Below are positions 15,765 to 23,277 of a DNA stretch of 26,894 bases, in pieces. Source of the stretch: a virus; IMG/VR virus record IMGVR_UViG_3300024346_000427, positions 1 through 26,894 of that record. One strand, written 5' to 3'. The position numbers and the translations under genes were made by a program. The notes beneath the pieces were generated by a model that had not been told where the DNA came from, did no database searches, and was given only the letters and a program-made list of their open reading frames with translations. Position 1 is the stretch's first letter. Each line of letters starts with the position of its first letter.

Positions 15765-17468
15765 TCAGCTGATGATAAAGGTGCCATCAAATGCAGCAGG
15801 TGCATTAGAGCAGTAAACTTCGTAACTAGTATTTGTAACACCGAAGTAGCTTTCAAAATCTACAGTTAGCGATTTGTACAGATTGGAACCGTTTTGAAAA
15901 GCAGTAGCAAGATTCGATCCTCCGGGTACTTGAAAATTCTCAAGCACATTTAAGGCTGCAGGGAACGCAATCCATGTAAACATACCATCCGGAGCTGTCA
16001 CCGATACGTTGCCTCCACTAGTCGTAAAGTTTGGATCACCACTGGTATCACTACTGCCAATGAATTCATACTGTGCATATGAATTGCTAGCCGGAGAGTT
16101 ACCATCGCCGTCTTGAATATCATCGAGCACCGTAGTCATTGTGGCGTCGTCGCTGTTGGTAAACTCGGTACCATCAGTGGAGTTATAACCTACGATACTA
16201 GGCCACCGGAACGTAATGTCGTCAATAGTGGGGTCAACAGTCCCTTCAGCATCCGTAATGCGTACTCGGTAGTATATACGAGCTTCATCAATGTCTGCTA
16301 CTTGTATTGCAGTACTAACGGCTGTGTAGCCAGAAGGCGTGGCATCTGTACCGGTCACATTGTTAGCCGTAACCGCCACAGAGTCATAAAATTTGTACGT
16401 AGAACTTGTGCCAGTTAGACTTAACCCGGTTATAGTACGTATCGTAGACCATGATGTGTTGTTGTAACTGCGCTGCAATAGAGCTTGTGTAATTGGAACA
16501 TTAGGACTGTTGCATTTTAGCTTGAATTCGATCTTTGATGCCACGTTACCATACTCACGTTCATCATCAGACTCATTGGTTGCAAGACCCGTGTTTTGAC
16601 GATCCATGACAATACTCTGCAATGTTGGTTGCGAGTAATTTGTTACCCTCACATAACCCTTGTTAGCATACGCTCCTTCAACTTGTACTACAGTAGTAGC
16701 TGATCCTGAGCCATCATTAGGTGTAACTTTTATTCGGTATTGAAAATCATCTTCTTGACCTGCTGTAGTAGAAAGAGTATCGTTGAAGGTGAAAGTCTCC
16801 GTGCCATCAGAAGTATCATTCAAATTGGCAAAGGTGCCGCTTGTAAATGCAGCTACAGCGCCAGCACTATCCGCTATAGTTGCGTAGGAGGAATCAGCTG
16901 CTGTAAATAACTTGCGCTGCAGATCCACACTTGCAATGGCATAGTTGTTACCACTAACTACCGTATAGTTGTTATTGGTCACAGTAAAAGTAATAGTTCG
17001 GGATAGACTACTTTGAGCAGCATCGTCATATGCTATCAGAGTGTTTGAACCGCTTGCAAAGCTCGTTGTAGGAGCCTGAAAGCTAACTAATACTGATAGA
17101 ATTAGGTCTAATGCGCTATCTCCTGAAGCACCTAAAGTTCCTGTACCACTTATTGTACCAAATGTGTTCCCTCCAATACTGTAGTTAATAACATCGTCTA
17201 AGACAGACTCTGCAGTGCCTATAGCTACTTCTTTCCAGTTACCCGCAGTAGCCCACGCAACATTTGCTAAGTCAGTACTTTGATATACGTATACCTTATT
17301 GCCAGTTGTGTCTACAAGAATAGTACCGTTTGCCCTCTTCTGTGGAAAATCAGTTAGACCTGGCAGGCCAGTAGAAAATATAACGCCTTTTAAGTGATTG
17401 CTCGTGGCATCAACAATAGGATATGATCCATTCTGATTCTCTAGAGTATCTCCAAATTTAATAGCCAT
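15765..17468 (-). CDS. Large beta-rich fibre protein with anchor domain (567 aa)
   Basis: Residues 1-82 are the clearest copy of the shared anchor: MAIKFGDTLENQNGSYPIVD, then GNKVYVYQSTDLANVAWATA and NWKE. After it comes a module with ALDLILSVLVSFQAP (about residue 120), followed by successive beta-sandwich-like segments such as TITFTVTNN and YRVRITDAEGTVDPTIDDIT. The last ~80 residues (FTWIAFPAAL... YEVYCSNAPAAFDGTFIIS) resemble the end of the 344-aa gene product upstream. It is likely a multi-domain fibre or spike arm built from Ig-like repeats. It begins 3 nt after the preceding stop. Receptor specificity cannot be predicted. Confidence 0.75.
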   Translation of the reverse strand: MAIKFGDTLENQNGSYPIVDATSNHLKGVIFSTGLPGLTDFPQKRANGTILVDTTGNKVYVYQSTDLANVAWATAGNWKEVAIGTAESVLDDVINYSIGGNTFGTISGTGTLGASGDSALDLILSVLVSFQAPTTSFASGSNTLIAYDDAAQSSLSRTITFTVTNNNYTVVSGNNYAIASVDLQRKLFTAADSSYATIADSAGAVAAFTSGTFANLNDTSDGTETFTFNDTLSTTAGQEDDFQYRIKVTPNDGSGSATTVVQVEGAYANKGYVRVTNYSQPTLQSIVMDRQNTGLATNESDDEREYGNVASKIEFKLKCNSPNVPITQALLQRSYNNTSWSTIRTITGLSLTGTSSTYKFYDSVAVTANNVTGTDATPSGYTAVSTAIQVADIDEARIYYRVRITDAEGTVDPTIDDITFRWPSIVGYNSTDGTEFTNSDDATMTTVLDDIQDGDGNSPASNSYAQYEFIGSSDTSGDPNFTTSGGNVSVTAPDGMFTWIAFPAALNVLENFQVPGGSNLATAFQNGSNLYKSLTVDFESYFGVTNTSYEVYCSNAPAAFDGTFIIS

Positions 17469-17471
17469 AGC

Positions 17472-18506
17472 TTATGTGGTAAGGGTGATTGTTAAATCGA
17501 TATCGTCATCAAATGCTCCGGTCTGTAAAGACCTATAAACATTGTAATTTCTTGTGGCAGTTCCTGCTGTTTGGTTAAAGCCACTACCGCTGTTGTCGTA
17601 TAAGACAAAACTATCAGTGTAATCGGCAACCCCTAAGCCGCTTGTAGTAGCAGCTATTTCTGTAGCTGTAAAGATACTCGGAATAATTAAATACGTGTAC
17701 TTCGTAGTATCGGCAGTATTACTGTTGCAGGAAAAAGTGATGGTTTGCGATGGACTGTTGGGGTCGGCATTAAGTAATGTTCTTACTTGGTTGCCTGTGC
17801 TAATAAGGGATGCTACATCAGTAGGTGTGGCGCTCGTATTCGCATACACGTACACAGGATGCCTGTAAATAATCTTAGTCTGCTTTGTAAGCGCAACCAG
17901 CGATCCCGTTCCATCTGTTAGATAGCCTAGTGTATGCGTAACGGTATACTGCTGTCCATTCGTATTTAAAGCACTTCCAGAAGGCGTTATATAGTTGCCT
18001 GTAGAAGCATTGTATGGACTTGAAATAGTAGACCAGTTAGGAGTACTGTCAATCAAAGAAGTTCCCAGGTTATAGTTGTAACTAACTTCTAGCCCTGCAG
18101 TACTGTCTAGGTTTCCAATATTCGAGATAGTATAAATAAAGCCTGCAATATATCTGTTGTCAAGACCAGTCTGCACGATATAGTTTTCTCCCTCGATTAT
18201 ATCAGGGAAGTTGGTTGACGACGGAATAACAGATGCAATAACTGGCTCTAAGAACGGAGCTAACAAATCTTGAATAATCGTTTCTAGATTGGTACCAGCA
18301 CTGTATGTGGTTACACCAGCAATAGCATCACCAATAGAGTTGGTGACAATCAGATCAGAGCCTAATTCAAACGAAGATGCAGAACCACCAGAGCCAGCAC
18401 TGACAGAAAGAGATAATCGGTTTTCACTAATAGTAACCGTGTTATTACTCTCTGTAATTTTAACCACATTAGCTATGGGCTGCGTTATGATGATTTTGTT
18501 TGGCAT
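17472..18506 (-). CDS. Fibre/spike protein related to its neighbour (344 aa)
   Basis: I chose the ATG at 18506, whose A is shared with the TGA of the BppU-like gene (TGATG); a GTG one codon earlier is also possible. Its N-terminal 45 residues (PNKIIITQPIANVVKITESN, then a Gly/Ser run) differ from the anchor of the downstream fibres. From about residue 70 it carries the module TNLETIIQDLLAPFLEPVI, similar to one in the 567-aa protein, and ends with YLIIPSIFTA... YNVYRSLQTGAFDDDIDLT, also matched there. So it seems to share body and tip modules with the next gene but has another base. It probably forms a fibre or spike with the BppU-like product. Confidence 0.7.
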   Translation of the reverse strand: MPNKIIITQPIANVVKITESNNTVTISENRLSLSVSAGSGGSASSFELGSDLIVTNSIGDAIAGVTTYSAGTNLETIIQDLLAPFLEPVIASVIPSSTNFPDIIEGENYIVQTGLDNRYIAGFIYTISNIGNLDSTAGLEVSYNYNLGTSLIDSTPNWSTISSPYNASTGNYITPSGSALNTNGQQYTVTHTLGYLTDGTGSLVALTKQTKIIYRHPVYVYANTSATPTDVASLISTGNQVRTLLNADPNSPSQTITFSCNSNTADTTKYTYLIIPSIFTATEIAATTSGLGVADYTDSFVLYDNSGSGFNQTAGTATRNYNVYRSLQTGAFDDDIDLTITLTT

Positions 18507-18889
18507 CACTCAGTAACCTGTGGCTTGACTTTAAATTTCCCTTCAATGATTCTTTCTACGGAAGAGTCACTGTTCACTAGCTCTAAGTCATACACTCCCT
18601 GATTAAAGGTCATTGTATCAGTAGTAGCTGAGGGTATAGTGAGGGTGAACTTGCCAATATCGTCCCCTGATTGTGTAGGGATATTAAAGTGGGCTAAGTA
18701 ATCCGCATCTGCACTCGCATCGCTAGTAGCTCTGTACACAAACTCTGTGTCTGTAATATGGTCTTTCACAGCCATACGGACTCTAGCACCAGTTAGACTG
18801 ATTCCCGCGTTAGCGCTGTCCTTATACACAAATGTGACCTCGTGCTGAGACCCCTGCTCTACTATGAAGTTGTATTTACCAGATGCCAT
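18506..18889 (-). CDS. BppU-like Ig-fold appendage protein (127 aa)
   Basis: The sequence starts MASGKYNFIVEQGSQHEVTF, has SLTGARVRMAVKDH at about residues 31-44, and ends GVYDLELVNSDSSVERIIEG with a final VKP. This is the usual outline of a small Ig-like protein family common in aquatic phages and comparable to the N-terminal domain of the BppU baseplate protein. It probably links fibres to the virion or caps an appendage. Its start overlaps the metallophosphoesterase stop as TAATG and its stop overlaps the next ATG, so it is tightly coupled to both. Family recognition is good; the exact place in the virion is inferred. Confidence 0.75.
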   Translation of the reverse strand: MASGKYNFIVEQGSQHEVTFVYKDSANAGISLTGARVRMAVKDHITDTEFVYRATSDASADADYLAHFNIPTQSGDDIGKFTLTIPSATTDTMTFNQGVYDLELVNSDSSVERIIEGKFKVKPQVTE

Positions 18890-20115
18890 TACAATACATA
18901 TTCAAAAACGTTTGGTTTGCCTCGACCGTTATTTTCAATAACTGTATATCCAGGACTGCTGTTCCAACCATTACTCTCAGAGTAAAAGTTGCCTGTAAAT
19001 AAAGGTGCTACAGCAATTTGCCGGTAGTTTGCCTGATCCACAAGTTTTTCTTCTACGGAACTATATACTCTTTTACCTCGTCTGGAATGCCAGTGACCTC
19101 CTAGCATTACATTGTACATACCCTGCTTTCCATGTTCCCAAAAAGCTTTGCCTAAATCACCTTTAGAAATGTTGTAGTGGTTATGGGTAAGCAGATAGAA
19201 TATACCATCTACTTCTATTCCTAAAAGTAAAGGATGATACTCAATATTTAAAGAAGTGTTTTCCTGCAGCATATATGCAAGTAGTGACGCTACAGAACCT
19301 TGAGGGTCTCCAGTTAGTTTTGGGGTTAGCCTATCATGGTTTCCACTCACTATAGCAACCTTGACAGTATTAGTTAAGCTTGTCAAGAAACGTCTGAGGA
19401 TCGTATACGCTGTAATTACGATGTGTGACCCGTACCCATCCTTTTCTAACTCTTTCCAAGTTGACTCGTGGCTAATGCCAGTAAAGGATTCTATGAAGTC
19501 TCCGAGCAAGCATACGGTAACCTTCTTGTATTTGCGACCATTTACATTAGTAGCAACCTCTTGCAATCGTGACACCACATCTTTCGTACTGAAGCTAGGA
19601 GTATTTCCAATGGCATCGACTTGAGCACCTATGTGAAAATCGCTTAGAACAAGCACACAATGGTTTGTACCTGGCTGATTGTAAATCTGAAAACCATCTA
19701 CACTATGCTTTAAGTCCTCTTTGATTCTTGCCCAATCAACACCTGATACTTTGCGGGTCAAGTGAACTTTTACTTGGTAGAAAGTTTTGGAGCCTGTTTT
19801 TGTAGGAGCATCCCAACTGTTGCAGGTATAACGTCCTACTTCCCAAACATTTAAGTCTACTTCAAAGTGCTTTATAGCTTTCTCTAAAGAGTCTATTTGC
19901 TCAGTACCCTTGTAGGTCAGTACAGCATCCTTAGAAGATACGTCTGTGCCTGTACCAGATTTAGGGCCATTCCTCAACTCTCCTACTTTTCTGCGTAAAG
20001 TTCGGTGACTTATAGAAAGGGTATCGTAATCTAGAAGAATAGCAGACGCAATCTCTGTATGAGATTTCTCTGAAAACCTGTTAGAGTACTCGGCTATTAT
20101 TTCTTTTAAGCTCAT
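18889..20115 (-). CDS. Calcineurin-like metallophosphoesterase with HTH-like N-terminus (408 aa)
   Basis: All five signature motifs of the family are in order: SDFHIG (D159, H161), LGDFIE (D206), SGNHDR (N259, H260), a histidine in THNHY (H311, H313), and GGHWH (H341, H343). These residues bind two metal ions and hydrolyse phosphodiesters or phosphomonoesters. The first ~50 residues contain a helix-turn-helix-like stretch (HTEIASAILLDYDTLSISHR, then TLRRKVGELR), and residues about 50-145 form a region I do not recognise. Members of this fold include nucleases such as Mre11/SbcD, protein phosphatases and cyclic-nucleotide esterases; I cannot choose among them. It is coupled by ATGA and TAATG overlaps to fibre genes, an odd place for a nucleic-acid enzyme. 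Confidence 0.9.
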   Translation of the reverse strand: MSLKEIIAEYSNRFSEKSHTEIASAILLDYDTLSISHRTLRRKVGELRNGPKSGTGTDVSSKDAVLTYKGTEQIDSLEKAIKHFEVDLNVWEVGRYTCNSWDAPTKTGSKTFYQVKVHLTRKVSGVDWARIKEDLKHSVDGFQIYNQPGTNHCVLVLSDFHIGAQVDAIGNTPSFSTKDVVSRLQEVATNVNGRKYKKVTVCLLGDFIESFTGISHESTWKELEKDGYGSHIVITAYTILRRFLTSLTNTVKVAIVSGNHDRLTPKLTGDPQGSVASLLAYMLQENTSLNIEYHPLLLGIEVDGIFYLLTHNHYNISKGDLGKAFWEHGKQGMYNVMLGGHWHSRRGKRVYSSVEEKLVDQANYRQIAVAPLFTGNFYSESNGWNSSPGYTVIENNGRGKPNVFEYVL

Positions 20116-21818
20116 ACTTCAGAAATACTATACCTTATTTTGATTCGGTCTAAAGGAGTAGTAGACCACCCAAGATTACTCCTATTAAAAGTAAAAGTTG
20201 ACGTAGAACTTAAAGTAGTGCTATTAGCTAAAACGAAAAAGTTGTTTGGTTGCAATTCTAGCGTGGGGAACACATCCATTTGATAGTCTGAAGCAGTAAC
20301 ATCGGAATTCGCAGTGAACGTAATGGTTATTGTTTCTGTAGCATCGTCTGGATCCCAATGGTTAGGGGAGACCGACATAGAGCCAATATTAGCTAAGTCT
20401 ACTGGAGTATCAGAAACAGCTTCGAGGTATATGAGATTGCTTACTCGTTGGGATACCCAGCTAGTTTTAAAATGCAAATCTCTGTCTACAGTAGCAGGTA
20501 GTGTTACTGCAGTAGAACTCATAAATCCATTGTTGTCCGGTACAGAAATGCCAATGGTTTCGCTGACTTCAGGAGCCCCACTAAAATCTGAAGATGTGTA
20601 ACCCTCTACCTTAATAGTGCTATTATATACCTGAGAATACAGGCTGTAGTAAATGAAGCCATATGACGACGGCTCATTTAAACGGAAGTTTACTACGTCA
20701 GATGGCTCAAAAGCTACAGTAGTAGTATCAGTGCTATTAACCCAAACACTTGCAGCAGAAAGAGTAGCGGTTTGATTCGAGGTAAGTAGAGTAAGAGTAT
20801 TATTTGCCTCTAGGACATAAAATACCAGTGCTGCCGTGCTATCAAAGTCGTTAGACAGAGTAACGTATGAAACGTATGTGCCATCTGCTTGAAGCGAAGT
20901 AAAGTTCAAATTGTATACGGAAGTAGTAGCGCCATCCGACACTATAACCTTTGCCGTAAGATCTGTTAGTTCTTTCTTTTGCCCAGAATAGCTAGGGCTA
21001 CTGCTAGTTGTTTGGAAGCTGTAATCAGTAGTTACAGGGGATATAGAAAACCCTACTTGATTATTAGGAACCAGCGGATTGTACTCTGATGTGTACAGCG
21101 TAACATTTAGGTGTTTAGCCGCACCTAAGCGAAAATCATAGCTTCTCCCTGAGCGAATCAGAATGTCAGCAGCTGCGATAAGGCCATCATCATTTAAATC
21201 CCCTAATGGAACATCTGGGAATGTTGTAACCAACCCTACAGAATCAGAAGACTCTAGAGTTCCTAACGAATATGGTGACTCGCTGTACCCAAGCTTAACG
21301 TCCTCAGTAATGGCACCAGATAATGCTGTAGTCACGGTGATTACTCCTGAGTATGTATTTGGTATAGTAAAGGAGAAATCAGCATCATTATCCTCGGTAT
21401 TTACTAAAACAATATTTGATGCGGAGTCTCCGTATTGAGTGCTGATTACTGCATTAACCTCATATCCTGTTATTGGAGATAATTCAGAAACACCGATAAC
21501 CTCAAACGTTATAGTTCCCCCAGGAGAATATGTTGCTGTAGTGTTTTGGTATGTAGTAAAATTACCATCATAGTACACCACATCGTAAGTGACGACAGGA
21601 GGAGTGTAGTCCTCGAAGCCTGGGTCTTCGGGGTCGTCTACATAGCCATTCTTAGCAGTGTAGAGGAGGGTATTGATGAAGAAGTCTTGCTTATCACAAT
21701 CCCTATGCAAGTCATACTCTGCCTTAGCAATATAGATTGTAGCTGCACCTGAGAAGTACTTGTCTAAAGCAACATTCAGGTCTGTAGTAGTGTCGTAGTC
21801 AGCAGGTAAGAAAAACAT
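20112..21818 (-). CDS. Large appendage protein with dockerin-type loop (568 aa)
   Basis: The start at 21818 forms TAATG with the upstream stop. A start nine codons earlier would add MHLYLRLFL and overlap the upstream gene by 28 nt, giving a false look of a signal peptide, so I rejected it. Residues 1-60 form a helical head (LNVALDKYFSGAATIYIAKA, HRDCDKQDF). The rest is beta-rich with a dockerin-type loop DLNDDGLIAAAD at residues 207-218, followed by ILIRSG. The C-terminal half has Ig-like strands (ETITITFTANSDVT). It is probably a fibre or spike that works with the Cys-tailed 199-aa protein encoded just before it. The overlap with the metallophosphoesterase gene is ATGA. Confidence 0.7.
   Translation of the reverse strand: MFFLPADYDTTTDLNVALDKYFSGAATIYIAKAEYDLHRDCDKQDFFINTLLYTAKNGYVDDPEDPGFEDYTPPVVTYDVVYYDGNFTTYQNTTATYSPGGTITFEVIGVSELSPITGYEVNAVISTQYGDSASNIVLVNTEDNDADFSFTIPNTYSGVITVTTALSGAITEDVKLGYSESPYSLGTLESSDSVGLVTTFPDVPLGDLNDDGLIAAADILIRSGRSYDFRLGAAKHLNVTLYTSEYNPLVPNNQVGFSISPVTTDYSFQTTSSSPSYSGQKKELTDLTAKVIVSDGATTSVYNLNFTSLQADGTYVSYVTLSNDFDSTAALVFYVLEANNTLTLLTSNQTATLSAASVWVNSTDTTTVAFEPSDVVNFRLNEPSSYGFIYYSLYSQVYNSTIKVEGYTSSDFSGAPEVSETIGISVPDNNGFMSSTAVTLPATVDRDLHFKTSWVSQRVSNLIYLEAVSDTPVDLANIGSMSVSPNHWDPDDATETITITFTANSDVTASDYQMDVFPTLELQPNNFFVLANSTTLSSTSTFTFNRSNLGWSTTPLDRIKIRYSISEV
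21165..21200 (-). other. Dockerin-type calcium loop (in 568-aa protein)
   Basis: The codons give DLNDDGLIAAAD, matching D-x-N-x-D-G-x-I-x-x-x-D with the usual Gly at position 6 and Asp at position 12; position 9 is Ala rather than Asn or Asp. It is the second such loop in the operon and again occurs once only. Confidence 0.7.
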
Positions 21819-22417
21819 TAAGAACAGCCGCAAATACAGGTGCAAGAACTTCCGGTACAGATGTTAGACATCAATGTGACTTTTCGTTCTGCTGCTGTAT
21901 AACGGGCTGCATTAACATCAAGTTGTGCACCTGTTCTAAGTGACACTAGCTCTTGCAGTGTCTGTAATTGCTGGGTCTCTTTACACTTATCGCATGAACT
22001 AGCTAAATAGGTGTCGAGCTTGGTAGAGATGCACGTATCGATAGCAGCTAAGTACAATGTGTACTCGTCAAAACTATAGGTGGTGCCTCCGAATGAGTAG
22101 TCAACTTGAAAACGATAAAGACCGTCCGGAAACGTACTGGTAGTTATCGAGGGAACTTTGGACGGAGTAATCTCTAGTGGATTACCCCAAGATTGGGCTA
22201 GAACATAAGTGTATCCAGCATCAGATACAATTGCTTGTTCAGCAGCAGCATCTGCTCCTGTAGAAGTGTCTAACAGAGTCTCTACTTCAACAAGAGTATG
22301 GCGACCTGGAGTATTGACCTTGAGAAGTAAATCTTCACGCGTCGTGGAGTTAGGGGTGTGATCCTGCAATTGGAACACACCCCCGACAACCTTAATTCTC
22401 CAATACCCTGTAGCCAT
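21818..22417 (-). CDS. Virion protein with cysteine-rich tail (199 aa)
   Basis: The body (residues 1-125) is beta-rich, with YWRIKVVGGVFQLQDHTPNS at the start and TFPDGLYRFQVDYSFGG at about 94-110. Then comes a helical region beginning DTCISTKLDTYL, with a CDKC pair at 142-145, and the protein ends with C187, C192, C194, C196 and C198 in a C-x4-C-x-C-x-C-x-C array. This could bind zinc or an iron-sulfur cluster, or be crosslinked by disulfides; the sequence cannot tell. I recall similar paired genes in phages of Bacteroidota but cannot name a family. The stop overlaps the next start as TAATG, suggesting the two products are made in fixed ratio. Confidence 0.65.
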   Translation of the reverse strand: MATGYWRIKVVGGVFQLQDHTPNSTTREDLLLKVNTPGRHTLVEVETLLDTSTGADAAAEQAIVSDAGYTYVLAQSWGNPLEITPSKVPSITTSTFPDGLYRFQVDYSFGGTTYSFDEYTLYLAAIDTCISTKLDTYLASSCDKCKETQQLQTLQELVSLRTGAQLDVNAARYTAAERKVTLMSNICTGSSCTCICGCS

Positions 22418-22427
22418 ACTTTAAGGA

Positions 22428-23237
22428 TTATGCCAAGAAGGTATCCAACGTAGCGTTCAAAGTAGTGTTACCAGAAAGGGTATACAAAACAATCTCGTGA
22501 ATGTCTGTACGGTCCCCATGCGTCTGCTCTACAAACAAGCAAGTCCGATCGTATGTATTAGATCCAGTAACAACTGCGGGCTTTACTACGTTAGGTCCAG
22601 CAATGTTAGTTACACCTTGAATAGGAAGAGCAGCTTGAACTTCGGCATTTACATCAGCGGGTGCGCCAATAGAAAAAGCAGCAGGCGTTGCATTAGTGAC
22701 AGCGCTTGAAGCGTCGTTAGCTGCACCTCGCATGTTTACATTCACAGGCATTGTGATTTGAATCACAGTAGTAGCACCACTCTTCTCTGCAGCTACAACA
22801 TCTGCGAAGATATCACGCTTAGAAGCATTGATGGCAGAAACCAACTGATCAACAGCTGCAGCATTATCCGCTGCACCTACGGCTTCAAAAGTAGCAATAG
22901 TGAACTTCTCGCGGCCTTCAGTAACGTTGATCAACTTAATGTAAGCAGATTTGTCCGCTTCAATTACAGGAGTGACTTCCAAGATTTGCTGTGTACCAGC
23001 TGCATACTCTTGAATTGTAGATGATTTTACATCTGCTCCTTTGAAAAGCAAAGAGCTTCCTTCACCAGTTTGAAACTGAAAAGTTTTAGCAGCAGAGCCA
23101 GAAGCATTAATAGCAGCCCATGGTGCACTACTAGCAGTAGCGGTACCATCAACAAAAGCAACAAGTTTACCGCTAGCTACAGATGTAGCAGTAGCGCCAG
23201 CGTCATTAGAGACGAGAACAGTCTTAGTATGAGACAT
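22428..23237 (-). CDS. Putative capsid decoration protein, paralogue of next upstream (269 aa)
   Basis: This is an Ala/Val/Thr-rich 269-residue protein of structural type with no membrane segment. It starts MSHTKTVLVSNDAGATATSV. Segments at QEYAAGTQQILEVTPV, IKLINVTEGREKFTIATF and, near the end, YDRTCLFVEQTHGDRTDIHE then NATLDTFL line up loosely with the 392-aa protein encoded before it, suggesting a distant gene duplication. Abundant, small, Ala-rich, placed close after the capsid gene: these features fit a capsid auxiliary, head-fibre or similar virion protein. Its start follows a 40-nt gap with three 8-bp tandem repeats. The role is inferred from position and composition. Confidence 0.6.
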   Translation of the reverse strand: MSHTKTVLVSNDAGATATSVASGKLVAFVDGTATASSAPWAAINASGSAAKTFQFQTGEGSSLLFKGADVKSSTIQEYAAGTQQILEVTPVIEADKSAYIKLINVTEGREKFTIATFEAVGAADNAAAVDQLVSAINASKRDIFADVVAAEKSGATTVIQITMPVNVNMRGAANDASSAVTNATPAAFSIGAPADVNAEVQAALPIQGVTNIAGPNVVKPAVVTGSNTYDRTCLFVEQTHGDRTDIHEIVLYTLSGNTTLNATLDTFLA

Positions 23238-23248
23238 GTGTATGTATT

Positions 23249-23272
23249 AAAGAATTAGAGAATTGGAGAATT
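23249..23272 (-). repeat. Three 8-bp tandem repeats in a 40-nt gap
   Basis: On the minus strand the gap before the 269-aa gene reads AATTCTCC-AATTCTCT-AATTCTTT. It is A/T-rich and lies 12 nt upstream of the start codon, so it may help ribosome loading in a host that does not rely on Shine-Dalgarno pairing. It may also be slippage noise. Confidence 0.5.
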
Positions 23273-23277
23273 TTCAT

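Noticed and set aside
15765-18506. Possible integrated element or horizontal insert with different base composition
   Set aside because: No flanking repeats, integrase or visible composition break; the genes are coupled to neighbours by overlaps.
21819-21845. Possible signal peptide (MHLYLRLFLMFFL) on the 568-aa appendage protein
   Set aside because: The hydrophobic stretch is created by reading into the Cys-rich end of the upstream gene; the TAATG start at 21818 removes it.
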